Origin: an uncultured Catenibacterium sp.
GTDB taxonomy: Bacteria; Bacillota_I; Bacilli_A; Erysipelotrichales; Coprobacillaceae
Direction of reading: 5' to 3'
Assembly (NCBI RefSeq): GCF_900764565.1
Contig: NZ_CAAFOM010000182.1
Location: 1-15,132 of the forward strand
DNA length: 15,132 nt
Shown here: one piece after another, positions 6,433 through 13,755 of the stretch
How positions within the stretch are numbered: the stretch's first letter is position 1
How the letters are laid out: the number at the start of each line of letters is the position of its first letter
Translations under genes and position numbers: made by a program
Notes under the pieces: generated by a model
Databases searched by the model: none
The model's input: only the letters and a program-made list of their open reading frames with translations
What the model was told of the DNA's origin: nothing

Positions 6433-6972
6433 ATGAACCGTTTACAGGAACGTTATACAAACGAAATCACAAAGAACTTAATGAAGAAGTTCGGTTATGA
6501 ATCTACAATGCAGATTCCTAAAATGGAAAAGATCGTTATTAATATCGGTGTTGGTGATGCAGTCAACAATTCTAAATTCTTAGAAGAAGCTGTAGAAGAA
6601 TTGACATTAATCTCAGGTCAGAAGCCAATCGTTACTACTGCTAAGAAATCAATCGCTGGTTTCAAGGTACGTGAAGGTCAGGCTATCGGATGTAAAGTCA
6701 CTTTACGTGGTGAAAGAATGTATGAATTCTTAGATAAGTTAGTAAGTATTTCACTTCCTCGTGTAAGAGACTTCAGAGGAGTACCTAAGAATTCATTTGA
6801 TGGAAGAGGTAACTACACTTTAGGTGTTAAAGAACAGTTAATCTTCCCTGAAATTGATTTCGATAAGGTTGCAAAGTTAAGAGGTATGGATATCGTATTT
6901 GTTACTACTGCAAAGACTGACGAAGAAGGTCGCGCTTTATTAACAGAACTTGGCATGCCTTTTGCTAAATAA
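6433..6972 (+). CDS. rplE: 50S ribosomal protein L5
   Basis: L5 binds 5S rRNA and contacts P-site tRNA and S13 across the subunits. The 179-aa product, the usual length, includes KMEKIVINIGVGDAVNNSKF (residues 30-49), GQKPIVTTAKKSIAGFKVRE (62-81), the signature RVRDFRGVPKNSFDGRGNY around residues 110-128, and EIDFDKVAKLRGMDIVFVTT. AAGGAGGAT precedes the ATG at good distance. It is encoded just downstream of a 5S rRNA gene, its binding partner, though that closeness may be accidental. Confidence 0.99.
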   Translation: MNRLQERYTNEITKNLMKKFGYESTMQIPKMEKIVINIGVGDAVNNSKFLEEAVEELTLISGQKPIVTTAKKSIAGFKVREGQAIGCKVTLRGERMYEFLDKLVSISLPRVRDFRGVPKNSFDGRGNYTLGVKEQLIFPEIDFDKVAKLRGMDIVFVTTAKTDEEGRALLTELGMPFAK

Positions 6973-6988
6973 TTAGGAGGACAGAATT

Positions 6989-7174
6989 ATGGCAAAAACA
7001 TCAATGAAAGTTAAACAGCAACGTCCTCAGAAATACAAAGTTCGTGAATATACTAGATGCGAACGTTGTGGACGCCCACATTCAGTTATTAGAAAATTCA
7101 AGTTATGCCGTATTTGCTTCAGAGAATTAGCTTACAAAGGTGAAATTCCTGGTGTTAAGAAGGCAAGCTGGTAA
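6989..7174 (+). CDS. rpsN: 30S ribosomal protein S14, zinc-binding short form (type Z)
   Basis: S14 completes the small-subunit head. This is the 61-aa form found in Gram-positives and related lineages, rather than the roughly 90-100-aa long form. Four zinc ligands are visible: C24 and C27 (CERC), and C40 and C43 (CRIC). The C-terminus PGVKKASW is typical. TTAGGAGG (6973-6980) provides the ribosome binding site. Bacillus keeps a zinc-free paralogue for zinc starvation; none is present in this window. Confidence 0.99.
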   Translation: MAKTSMKVKQQRPQKYKVREYTRCERCGRPHSVIRKFKLCRICFRELAYKGEIPGVKKASW

Positions 7175-7207
7175 TTTATAAGTCACATACGGAAGGAGGA
7201 CATATAA

Positions 7208-7603
7208 ATGGTTACAACAGATCCAATTGCAGATATGTTAACTAGAATTCGTAATGCGAATCAGCAGAAACATGAAACTGTTTCTATCCCTTACTCAAAC
7301 CTAAAGAATGATTTAGCAAACATCTTAAAGAATGAAGGTTTTGTTACTGACTTCGTAGTAAATGAAGAAGGAAATCACAAGAATATTGTTATTACATTAA
7401 AATATAAAGGTAACGAAAGAGTTATCACTGGTTTAAAGAGAGTTTCTAAACCAGGTTTACGTCAGTATGCTAAAGTAAACGAAATTCCTAAAGTATTAAA
7501 TGGTTTAGGTATCGTAGTATTATCTACTTCTCAAGGACTTATGACTGATAAAGAAGCAAGAGCTAAGAATATCGGTGGAGAAGTATTAGCTTATATCTGG
7601 TAA
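7208..7603 (+). CDS. rpsH: 30S ribosomal protein S8
   Basis: S8 is a primary binder of the central domain of 16S rRNA and the classical autogenous repressor of the spc operon in E. coli. The 131-aa product starts MVTTDPIADMLTRIRNANQQ and ends with the family C-terminal block STSQGLMTDKEARAKNIGGE followed by VLAYIW. GGAAGGAGG lies about ten bases upstream of ATG. I did not find an obvious copy of the 16S S8-binding site in the upstream spc genes. Confidence 0.99.
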   Translation: MVTTDPIADMLTRIRNANQQKHETVSIPYSNLKNDLANILKNEGFVTDFVVNEEGNHKNIVITLKYKGNERVITGLKRVSKPGLRQYAKVNEIPKVLNGLGIVVLSTSQGLMTDKEARAKNIGGEVLAYIW

Positions 7604-7627
7604 TAAAATTATTTAGGAGGTCAAACA

Positions 7628-8173
7628 ATGTCTCGTATTGGTAAAAAGATTATTATCGTACCTGAAGGTGTAAACGTAGACGTTGCTGCTGATAACACTG
7701 TCACTGTTACAGGTCCTAAGGGAACTCTTACAAGACAGTTCTCTGATTTAATTACTATCGAAGTAAATGGTAATGAAATCGAATGTAAGAGACACAGTGA
7801 AGATAAAGTAAACAAGCAGTTACATGGTACAACTAGAGCTTTACTTGCAAACATGATCGAAGGCGTTAAAGATGGTTTCACTAAGAAACTTGAAATCGTT
7901 GGTATCGGTTATAGAGCTCAGATGCAGGGTAATAAATTAGTAATGAATATTGGTTATTCACACCCAGTAGAAGTTGAAATCGAAGAAGGTGTGAAAGTTG
8001 AATGTCCATCAGCTACTGAAATCACAGTATCTGGTATCTCAAAAGAAAGAGTTGGACATGTCGCTTCAGTAATCAGAGCTTGGAAGAAGCCTGAACCATA
8101 TAAGGGTAAAGGTATTAAATACACTGATGAACATATCATCAGAAAAGAAGGTAAAACTGCTGGTAAGAAGTAG
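7628..8173 (+). CDS. rplF: 50S ribosomal protein L6
   Basis: L6 binds near the sarcin-ricin loop, close to where elongation factors act. The 181-aa product begins MSRIGKKIIIVPEGVNVDVA, contains two copies of the L6 alpha-beta fold (about residues 5-82 and 83-170), and has the C-terminal signature PEPYKGKGIKYTDEHIIRKE around residues 155-174 followed by GKTAGKK. TTAGGAGGT provides the ribosome binding site. Length and motifs are normal. Confidence 0.99.
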   Translation: MSRIGKKIIIVPEGVNVDVAADNTVTVTGPKGTLTRQFSDLITIEVNGNEIECKRHSEDKVNKQLHGTTRALLANMIEGVKDGFTKKLEIVGIGYRAQMQGNKLVMNIGYSHPVEVEIEEGVKVECPSATEITVSGISKERVGHVASVIRAWKKPEPYKGKGIKYTDEHIIRKEGKTAGKK

Positions 8174-8200
8174 TTATAAACTAAGGAGGAAAATCGAATC

Positions 8201-8557
8201 ATGGCTAAGAATGAATCACGCAACGTTATCCGTTTAAGACGTCATGCTAGAGTTCGTAATAAGATTTCTGGAACTCCAGAAAGACCACGTCTTAATGTGT
8301 TCCGTTCAAACTCTCATATTCATGCACAGATCATCGATGACACTAAGGGTGTAACTCTTGTATCAGCATCTTCTGTAGACATGAAGTTAGAAAATGGTTC
8401 AAACATTGAAGCAGCTGCTGCTGTTGGTGCTGAAATCGCTAAGAGAGCAATTGCTAAAAATATTGATGTAGTAGTATTCGACCGTGGTGGTTATATCTAT
8501 CATGGTAGAGTAAAAGCACTTGCAGAAGCTGCAAGAGAAGCTGGATTAAAATTCTAA
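8201..8557 (+). CDS. rplR: 50S ribosomal protein L18
   Basis: L18 binds 5S rRNA together with L5 and helps load it onto the large subunit. The 118-aa product has the basic N-terminus RNVIRLRRHARVRNKISGTP (residues 7-26), then RPRLNVFRSNSHIHAQIIDD (28-47), and ends FDRGGYIYHGRVKALAEAAREAGLKF-like, the strongly conserved family C-terminus. AAGGAGGA (8183-8190) precedes ATG by ten bases. Confidence 0.99.
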   Translation: MAKNESRNVIRLRRHARVRNKISGTPERPRLNVFRSNSHIHAQIIDDTKGVTLVSASSVDMKLENGSNIEAAAAVGAEIAKRAIAKNIDVVVFDRGGYIYHGRVKALAEAAREAGLKF

Positions 8558-8572
8558 GAGGGAGGTCAAATA

Positions 8573-9148
8573 ATGGAAGAACGTAAACCTAGAGAAAATT
8601 CTAGAGAAAACTCTAGAAGAGGCAATAACCCTAGAAGAAACAGAAAAAACAACAGAAGACAGAGAGCTCCTAAGGAATTCGAAACAAGAGTTGTTACTAT
8701 CAACCGTGTTACTAAAGTTGTTAAGGGTGGACGTAAAATGCGTTTCGCTGCTTTAGTTGTAATCGGTGATAGAAAAGGTCGTGTTGGTTTCGGTACAGGT
8801 AAGGCTAACGAAGTACCTGATGCAATCAGAAAAGCTGAAGAAGCTGCTAAGAGAAACCTTATCACAGTTCCAAACATCAACGGTACAATCCCTCATGAAA
8901 TCACTGGTAACTTTAAGTCTGGTTCAGTATTCTTAAGACCAGCTACTAAAGGTACTGGTATCATCGCTGGTGGACCTGTCCGTGCAGTAGTTGAATTAGC
9001 AGGTTACTCTGATATCTTATCTAAGTGTCTTGGATCAAGAACTCCAATCAACATGGTAAGAGCAACAATCGAAGGTTTAGCATCATTAAAGACTGCTGAA
9101 CAGGTAGCAGAATTAAGAGACATCACAGTCGAAAAGATTTATGGATAG
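8573..9148 (+). CDS. rpsE: 30S ribosomal protein S5 with basic N-terminal extension
   Basis: S5 works in the mRNA entry channel and in decoding accuracy. The core is standard: an N-terminal double-stranded-RNA-binding fold (about residues 36-99) with VTKVVKGGRKMRFAALVVIG and GFGTGKANEVPDAI, then the C-terminal fold with GTGIIAGGPVRAVVELAG (127-144). The product is 191 aa, against about 166 in Bacillus; the extra residues form a 30-residue Arg/Asn-rich N-terminus with a repeated RENS (7-10 and 11-14). At the DNA level this is a tandem 12-base repeat (8590-8601, 8602-8613). GGGAGGT is directly upstream of ATG 8573, so the extension is probably translated. Confidence 0.98.
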   Translation: MEERKPRENSRENSRRGNNPRRNRKNNRRQRAPKEFETRVVTINRVTKVVKGGRKMRFAALVVIGDRKGRVGFGTGKANEVPDAIRKAEEAAKRNLITVPNINGTIPHEITGNFKSGSVFLRPATKGTGIIAGGPVRAVVELAGYSDILSKCLGSRTPINMVRATIEGLASLKTAEQVAELRDITVEKIYG

Positions 9149-9161
9149 GAGGAGCGTAAAA

Positions 9162-9350
9162 ATGGCAGAAAATAAAAAAGTTGTGATTACGCTTGTAAAA
9201 AGCCCTATTGGTGGTAAAGAAAACCAGAAGGCTACTCTTAAAGCGTTAGGATTAAATAAAATGCATGCTTCTGTTGAAAAATATGAAACAGAAACAATCA
9301 AAGGTATGATCAACGCAGTAAGACACCTAGTAAAAGTAGAATACAAGTAG
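9162..9350 (+). CDS. rpmD: 50S ribosomal protein L30
   Basis: L30 is a small globular protein of the large subunit, absent from some bacteria. I chose ATG 9162, preceded by AGGAGG (9147-9152) nine bases away; an in-frame ATG at 9141 lies inside rpsE, upstream of the ribosome binding site. The resulting 62-aa protein starts MAENKKVVITLVKSPIGGKE and includes ATLKALGLNKMHASVEKYET (residues 24-43) and a final MINAVRHLVKVEY, the family pattern. The rpsE stop overlaps the Shine-Dalgarno, and the rpmD stop overlaps that of rplO. Confidence 0.97.
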   Translation: MAENKKVVITLVKSPIGGKENQKATLKALGLNKMHASVEKYETETIKGMINAVRHLVKVEYK

Positions 9351-9362
9351 GAGGTGTAAACA

Positions 9363-9803
9363 ATGAAATTACATGAACTCAAATACAATGACGGCGCACG
9401 TCGTAACAGAAATCGTGTAGGTCGTGGTACAAGCTCTGGTAATGGTAAGACTTCTGGTAGAGGTCAGAAAGGTCAGGGCGCTAGATCTGGTGGAGGTAAG
9501 AAACCAGGATTTGAAGGTGGACAGACTCCATTATTCATGCGCTTACCAAAGCGTGGCTTCACTAATCATAATGCTAAGGAATATGCAATCATCAACGTTG
9601 AAGACTTAAACAAGTTCGAAAACGGTGCTGTTGTTGACTTAGAAGCAGTTATGGAAGCTAAGCTAGTTAAAAAAGCATTAGACGGTTTAAAAGTCTTAGG
9701 CAGAGGCGAATTAAATGTTGCTTTAACAGTAAAGGCTAGCAAATTCTCAAAATCAGCTGTAAAGGCAATTGAAGCTGCAGGTGGAAAAACTGAGGTGATC
9801 TAA
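9363..9803 (+). CDS. rplO: 50S ribosomal protein L15
   Basis: L15 is a late-assembly 23S rRNA-binding protein. The 146-aa product starts MKLHELKYNDGARRNRNRVG with the Gly/Arg-rich extended region GRGTSSGNGKTSGRGQKGQG (residues 20-39), then FEGGQTPLFMRLPKRGFTNH and a globular C-terminal half ending AIEAAGGKTEVI. AGGAGGTG (9349-9356) sits six bases before ATG. Its last codons contain the ribosome binding site for secY, which starts one base after the stop TAA, so the two are probably coupled. Confidence 0.99.
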   Translation: MKLHELKYNDGARRNRNRVGRGTSSGNGKTSGRGQKGQGARSGGGKKPGFEGGQTPLFMRLPKRGFTNHNAKEYAIINVEDLNKFENGAVVDLEAVMEAKLVKKALDGLKVLGRGELNVALTVKASKFSKSAVKAIEAAGGKTEVI

Positions 9804-9804
9804 G

Positions 9805-11103
9805 ATGCTTAACTTTTTTAAAGAAGTATTTAAAAAAGGTGAATTGCGTCGTAAGGTCGTCTTTACACTCGGCATACTATTCGTATTCCGATTAGGAGCA
9901 GGCATTGTGATTCCTTATATTAATACAAGTGCAATCACAAGCGCTGCTACTTCTTCAGGAATCTTCGGAATTATGAATATGCTTGGTGGAGGAACATTGG
10001 AGAAATTCTCATTATTTTCTTTGGGGGTTTCTCCTTATATTACATCTTCTATTATTATTGAGTTATTATCTATGGACGTTGTCCCAGCTTTAACTCAGTG
10101 GAATAAAGAAGGTAATACAGGTAAAAAGAAAAAGGATAAAGTAACTCGTGTGTTAACGCTTGCATTAGCAATAATTCAAGGTGGGTCATTGACATATGCA
10201 TTCGATAAGGGTTATAGTATTCTAGCGAGTAGTTCTATCTGGACATATGTGTACGTAGTCACAGTTATGGCTGCAGGTTCTATGTTCACAATGTGGTTAG
10301 GTGACCAGATTACTATTAAAGGTGTTGGTAATGGTACTTCACTATTAATCTTCACTGGTATCGTCGCTAACCTCCCAAATAGTTTTATTTCGTCATTTAA
10401 GTCAATGGTTACATTTGGTAGCACTTATAAGACTGCAACAAGCTTAGCTTGGTACATCTTATTCGTACTTGTTTATTTAGCCATTGTAGTGTTTGTTGTA
10501 TTTGAAGAAGGAGCAATAAGAAAAATTCCTATTATCTATGCAACAAATACACAGACAGTCATGCATACTAAAGAATCTACTAATCTTCCAATTAAGATTA
10601 ATAGTTCTTCAGTTATTCCAGTTATCTTTGCTGCATCAGTTTTAGCAGCACCAAGAACAATCATCAGTTTCATGAAGTCTACTTCTACAACTCAGATGAT
10701 TGACAATATCTTGAATTATCAGAAACCTGTAGGATTTGTCCTATATATCGTTATGATTATTCTATTCACATTCTTCTATTCAAACTTACAGATCGACGCT
10801 AAGAAGATCAGTGAAGATTTAAAGAAGAGTGGTGGCGCAATTCCTGGTGTTCGTACTGGTGATGATACAAAGAAATACATCGGAACTGTCTTAAATCGTG
10901 TAACTGTGGTAGGTTCTCTATTCCTAGCAATCATTGCATCTATTCCAATCATCGCTCCAGAAATCTGGAAAATGACATCAAATAATGCATTGTCACTAGG
11001 TGGTACAGGATTGATTATCGTAACAGGAGTTGCGTTAGAAACTGTAAGAGCAATAAAAAGTATGTTGACAAGAAGAGAATATCATGGTTATATAAGAAAG
11101 TAG
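9805..11103 (+). CDS. secY: Protein translocase subunit SecY
   Basis: SecY is the channel of the SecYEG translocon in the cytoplasmic membrane. The 432-aa product shows ten hydrophobic segments (roughly residues 18-38, 70-90, 115-134, 146-165, 178-198, 214-234, 266-286, 308-328, 365-385 and 397-414). Family markers include SLGVSPYITSSIIIELLSMD (72-91), GDQITIKGVGNGTSLLIF (166-183), INSSSVIPVIFAASVL and KKSGGAIPGVR (340-350). The plug region is 53-66. The segment after helix 1 reads GAGIVIPYI, where many SecY proteins have a VPG motif, a mild divergence. GAGGTGAT (9792-9799) inside rplO is its ribosome binding site. It belongs to the normal spc order. Confidence 0.99.
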   Translation: MLNFFKEVFKKGELRRKVVFTLGILFVFRLGAGIVIPYINTSAITSAATSSGIFGIMNMLGGGTLEKFSLFSLGVSPYITSSIIIELLSMDVVPALTQWNKEGNTGKKKKDKVTRVLTLALAIIQGGSLTYAFDKGYSILASSSIWTYVYVVTVMAAGSMFTMWLGDQITIKGVGNGTSLLIFTGIVANLPNSFISSFKSMVTFGSTYKTATSLAWYILFVLVYLAIVVFVVFEEGAIRKIPIIYATNTQTVMHTKESTNLPIKINSSSVIPVIFAASVLAAPRTIISFMKSTSTTQMIDNILNYQKPVGFVLYIVMIILFTFFYSNLQIDAKKISEDLKKSGGAIPGVRTGDDTKKYIGTVLNRVTVVGSLFLAIIASIPIIAPEIWKMTSNNALSLGGTGLIIVTGVALETVRAIKSMLTRREYHGYIRK

Positions 11104-11125
11104 CAATTAGAAGGAGGAATAGAAT

Positions 11126-11779
11126 TTGAATATTATTCTTATGGGCCCTCCTGGGGCAGGCAAAGGAACTCAGGCTAAAAAATTAGTGGAGGAGTACGGC
11201 TTGTACCAGATCTCAACTGGTGACCTTTTTAGAAAAGCTTTAAAGGAAAGAACAAAGTTCGGGGTAATTGCTAGTTATTTTATTCAATTTGGGCATCTTG
11301 TTCCAGATGAATATACAGTTGAAATGGTAAGGGAATTCTTAAAGGAAAATATTGATTCTTTTAAGAACGGTTTTATTCTTGATGGTTTCCCAAGAACTAT
11401 CATTCAGGCTAGAGAACTAGAAAGTATCGCGAAAGAATTTGGTTTTGATATTGATGCTGTCATCAATATTGATGTACCATCAGAAAAATTAATCAAGAGA
11501 CTTTCAGGTCGTAGAACTTGTAAGGATTGTGGAACCACTTATCATGTCGTTTTCAATCCACCAAAAACTGAAGGCGTATGCGACAAGTGTGGTGGAGAAC
11601 TCTATCAGCGTCCTGATGAGAGCGAAGAAGCTGTACAGGTTAGACTTGATACTTATGAAAAGCAGACTAGACCACTTATTGACTATTATACAATGAAGGG
11701 CGAATTAACTAACGTTAATGGCGACCAGTCTATGGATGCAGTTTATGAGGATATCAAGAAAAATCTGGAGGCCAAATAA
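11126..11779 (+). CDS. adk: Adenylate kinase, zinc-type LID, TTG start
   Basis: Adenylate kinase interconverts ATP + AMP and two ADP in the cytoplasm. The 217-aa product has the P-loop GPPGAGKGT (residues 7-15), the AMP-binding STGDLFR (30-36), GFPRT (87-91) and a LID with four cysteines (C132, C135, C152, C155) that should bind zinc, as in Bacillus. The start is TTG at 11126, eight bases after AAGGAGG (11111-11117); MNIILMGPPGAGKG then matches the family, and no suitable ATG exists. The AMP-binding helix region KERTKFGVIASYFIQFGHLV (40-59) is divergent but has no gaps. The stop overlaps the map start by one base. Confidence 0.98.
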   Translation: MNIILMGPPGAGKGTQAKKLVEEYGLYQISTGDLFRKALKERTKFGVIASYFIQFGHLVPDEYTVEMVREFLKENIDSFKNGFILDGFPRTIIQARELESIAKEFGFDIDAVINIDVPSEKLIKRLSGRRTCKDCGTTYHVVFNPPKTEGVCDKCGGELYQRPDESEEAVQVRLDTYEKQTRPLIDYYTMKGELTNVNGDQSMDAVYEDIKKNLEAK

Positions 11780-12561
11780 TGATTACAATTAAGGATGAAC
11801 GTGAAATTGACCTAATGAGACATGCTGGTCATGTTGTAGGTTTAGTTCATCAGGAACTCGCTAAATGGCTTAAACCGGGTTTAACAACAGAACAGGTATC
11901 TGATTTCTGTGAGAAGATTATAAGAAAGAATGGTTGTACACCATCTTTCTTAAATCTTTATAATTTTCCTGGTGCTGTTTGCACATCTGTAAATGATGTT
12001 GTCGTTCATGGCATTCCTAACGGTTATGTACTTAAAGATGGAGATATTATCTCTGTGGATGTAGGTGCATGCTGGAAAGGATATCATGGGGACTCTGCGT
12101 GGACATTTGCGATTGGCAATGTGTCTCCTCAGGCTAAACATCTTATGGAAGTATGTGAACAGTCGCTTTATGCTGGTTTAGAACAAGTTAAACCAGGTAA
12201 CAGAGTTTCTGACATTTCACATGCTGTTCAGACTTACCTTGAAAGTCATGGCTGCTCAACGCCTAGAGACTATACAGGACATGGCATTGGCACAGAGGTT
12301 CATGAAGATCCTAGTATTCCTAACTGGGGTGAACCAGGCAGAGGACCAAAATTAAGAAAAGGTATGTGTATTGCGGTAGAACCTATGGCACACTTAGGCA
12401 AAGCTGAGGTTAAAGTAATGAATGATGATTGGACAGTGAAAACTGCAGACCATTCATTAGCTGCACATTACGAACATACTGTAGCTATCACAGATGATGG
12501 CTATGAAATCATGACAAAGGTACATAAGGAGTTGATCGATTTTGGCAAAGAAGAAAGATGA
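11779..12561 (+). CDS. map: Methionine aminopeptidase, type I
   Basis: This enzyme removes the initiator methionine from nascent proteins after deformylation. The 260-aa product has the pita-bread fold with all five metal ligands: D94 (SVDVG), D105 (HGDSAWTF), H168 (TGHGIG), E201 (AVEPM) and E232 (YEHTVAI). Substrate-site histidines are at H77 (VVHGIP) and H175 (VHEDP). There is no SEC-C zinc extension. ATG overlaps the adk stop (TAATG), with CTGGAGG about seven bases upstream. The last 20 bases overlap infA in another frame. It is about a dozen residues longer than the Bacillus enzyme, mainly at the C-terminus, where the overlap lies. Confidence 0.98.
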   Translation: MITIKDEREIDLMRHAGHVVGLVHQELAKWLKPGLTTEQVSDFCEKIIRKNGCTPSFLNLYNFPGAVCTSVNDVVVHGIPNGYVLKDGDIISVDVGACWKGYHGDSAWTFAIGNVSPQAKHLMEVCEQSLYAGLEQVKPGNRVSDISHAVQTYLESHGCSTPRDYTGHGIGTEVHEDPSIPNWGEPGRGPKLRKGMCIAVEPMAHLGKAEVKVMNDDWTVKTADHSLAAHYEHTVAITDDGYEIMTKVHKELIDFGKEER

Positions 12562-12766
12562 CGTAATTGAAGTCCAGGCAACGGTCGTAGAAACATTACC
12601 AAACGCAATGTTTAAAGTCCAGCTGGATAATGGAGTAGTTATTTTAGCTCACGTTTCTGGTAAAATCCGTATGAATTACATTCGCATTTTACCAGGGGAC
12701 AAAGTAACAGTAGAAATTTCTCCATATGATTTAACACGTGGGCGAATCACATTTAGACACAAATAG
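12542..12766 (+). CDS. infA: Translation initiation factor IF-1, TTG start, overlapping map
   Basis: IF-1 blocks the A site of the small subunit during initiation. The 74-aa product is one OB-fold domain with the family core VVETLPNAMFKVQLDNG (residues 15-31), AHVSGKIRMNYIRILPGDKV (37-56) and SPYDLTRGRITFRHK. The start must be TTG 12542: it follows AAGGAG (12526-12531) by ten bases and gives MAKKKDDVIEV, matching MAKDDVIEV of relatives with two added lysines. The first in-frame ATG falls after the first strand. The gene starts 20 bases inside map, suggesting translational coupling to it. The KOW-domain gene found between map and infA in Bacillus is absent. Confidence 0.96.
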   Translation: MAKKKDDVIEVQATVVETLPNAMFKVQLDNGVVILAHVSGKIRMNYIRILPGDKVTVEISPYDLTRGRITFRHK

Positions 12767-12792
12767 ATCTTCCCAAAGGAGGCAGACACAAG

Positions 12793-12906
12793 ATGAAAGT
12801 AAGACCATCTGTAAAACCAATCTGCGATAAGTGCAGAGTTATCAAGCGTAAGGGTAGAGTAATGGTAATCTGTGAAAACCCAAAGCATAAACAGAGACAA
12901 GGTTAA
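12793..12906 (+). CDS. rpmJ: 50S ribosomal protein L36, zinc-binding form
   Basis: This 37-codon gene encodes L36, the smallest protein of the large subunit, which binds 23S rRNA late in assembly. It starts MKVRPSVKPICDKCRVIKRK and has the CCCH zinc ribbon: C11, C14, C27 and H32. Length and sequence match the usual 37-aa form. AAAGGAGG lies eight bases upstream of ATG, and the gene sits 26 nt after infA and 25 nt before rpsM, its standard place. Confidence 0.98.
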   Translation: MKVRPSVKPICDKCRVIKRKGRVMVICENPKHKQRQG

Positions 12907-12931
12907 TTATTTTTAGGAGGAACAATAGACA

Positions 12932-13297
12932 ATGGCTCGTATAGCTGGTATTGATATCCCACGCGATAAGCGTGTGGTAGTTTCTTTAACTTATATCTAT
13001 GGTATTGGTCCAACAACAGCTAAGAAAATCTTAGCAGCTGCTGGCGTTTCTGAAGATGTTAGAGTAAAGGATCTTACAGAAGAAGAAGAAACAAAAATTC
13101 GTAAAGAAGTTGAACATATTAAAACTGAAGGTGACCTTCGTAGAGAAACTCAGTTAAACATTAAGAGATTAATGGAAATTGGTTGCTACAGAGGGCTTCG
13201 CCATCGTAGAGGACTTCCAGTACGTGGACAGAGAACTAAGACTAACGCTAGAACGCGTAAAGGTAAAGCTACTCCAATTGCTGGAAAGAAGAAGTAG
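12932..13297 (+). CDS. rpsM: 30S ribosomal protein S13
   Basis: S13 lies at the top of the head and bridges to L5 and P-site tRNA. The 121-aa product begins MARIAGIDIPRDKRVVVSLT, has the helix-two-turn-helix region with IYGIGPTTAKKIL (residues 22-34), and the C-terminal signature GCYRGLRHRRGLPVRGQRTK (84-103) followed by a basic tail ending AGKKK. TTAGGAGGAA (12913-12922) is a strong ribosome binding site. The stop lies just before the rpsK Shine-Dalgarno. Confidence 0.99.
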   Translation: MARIAGIDIPRDKRVVVSLTYIYGIGPTTAKKILAAAGVSEDVRVKDLTEEEETKIRKEVEHIKTEGDLRRETQLNIKRLMEIGCYRGLRHRRGLPVRGQRTKTNARTRKGKATPIAGKKK

Positions 13298-13312
13298 TAG
13301 GAGGCAGAACAA

Positions 13313-13702
13313 ATGGCAAAACAAGTTGTACGTGGTAAAAAACGTGTAAAGAAGAATATAGCAAAAGGTATTGCTCATGTTCATTCAACATTCAACAATA
13401 CAATCGTAACAGTTGCTGATGAACACGGTAACGTTATTAGCTGGTCAAGCGCTGGTGCTCTTGGATTCAAGGGTTCAAGAAAATCTACTCCATATGCTGC
13501 TCAGATGGCTGCTGAAGCTGCTGCAAAGGCATCTATGGATCATGGTATGAAATCTGTTGAAGTATGTGTAAAAGGTCCTGGTCCAGGACGTGAAGCTGCT
13601 GTTAGAGCTCTTTCAGCTGCTGGTTTAGAAGTAACTGCAATCACTGACGTTACTCCAATCCCACATAACGGATGTCGTCCACCAAAACGTCCTCGTGGAT
13701 AA
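13313..13702 (+). CDS. rpsK: 30S ribosomal protein S11
   Basis: S11 forms part of the platform near the mRNA exit and the Shine-Dalgarno helix. The 129-aa product contains HVHSTFNNTIVTVADEHGNV (residues 22-41), SWSSAGALGFKGSRKSTPYA and the C-terminal TDVTPIPHNGCRPPKRPRG, all diagnostic. AGGAGG (13299-13304) precedes the ATG. In many clostridia rpsD follows; here rpoA follows after a 53-nt AT-rich gap. Confidence 0.99.
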   Translation: MAKQVVRGKKRVKKNIAKGIAHVHSTFNNTIVTVADEHGNVISWSSAGALGFKGSRKSTPYAAQMAAEAAAKASMDHGMKSVEVCVKGPGPGREAAVRALSAAGLEVTAITDVTPIPHNGCRPPKRPRG

Positions 13703-13703
13703 T

Positions 13704-13730
13704 TTGATTTATATTACTTTTATATAAAAT
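13704..13730 (+). promoter_or_regulatory. Possible internal promoter / A-U hairpin before rpoA
   Basis: TTGATT (13704-13709), the same -35 hexamer as at the S10 promoter, is followed after 15 bp by TAAAAT (13725-13730). The spacer is short, so activity would be weak. The same bases can form an all-A/U hairpin in RNA, TTTATAT (13708-13714) with ATATAAA (13722-13728). Either could uncouple rpoA-rplQ expression from the genes upstream. The AT richness of the gap makes chance resemblance quite possible. Confidence 0.3.
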
Positions 13731-13755
13731 AAATATCTCAAAGAGGAGGGAAACA

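Noticed and set aside
8566..8880. Minus-strand open frame opposite rpsE
   Set aside because: Leu/Phe-rich translation is the mirror of the Arg/Lys/Glu-rich S5 N-terminus; no independent support.
9424..9609. Second + strand frame inside rplO
   Set aside because: Out-of-frame reading of the Gly/Arg-rich L15 region, without a suitable ribosome binding site or recognisable motif.
12676..12900. Minus-strand open frame across the infA end and rpmJ
   Set aside because: rpmJ on the + strand has a clear ribosome binding site, full length and zinc ligands, so this frame is a shadow.
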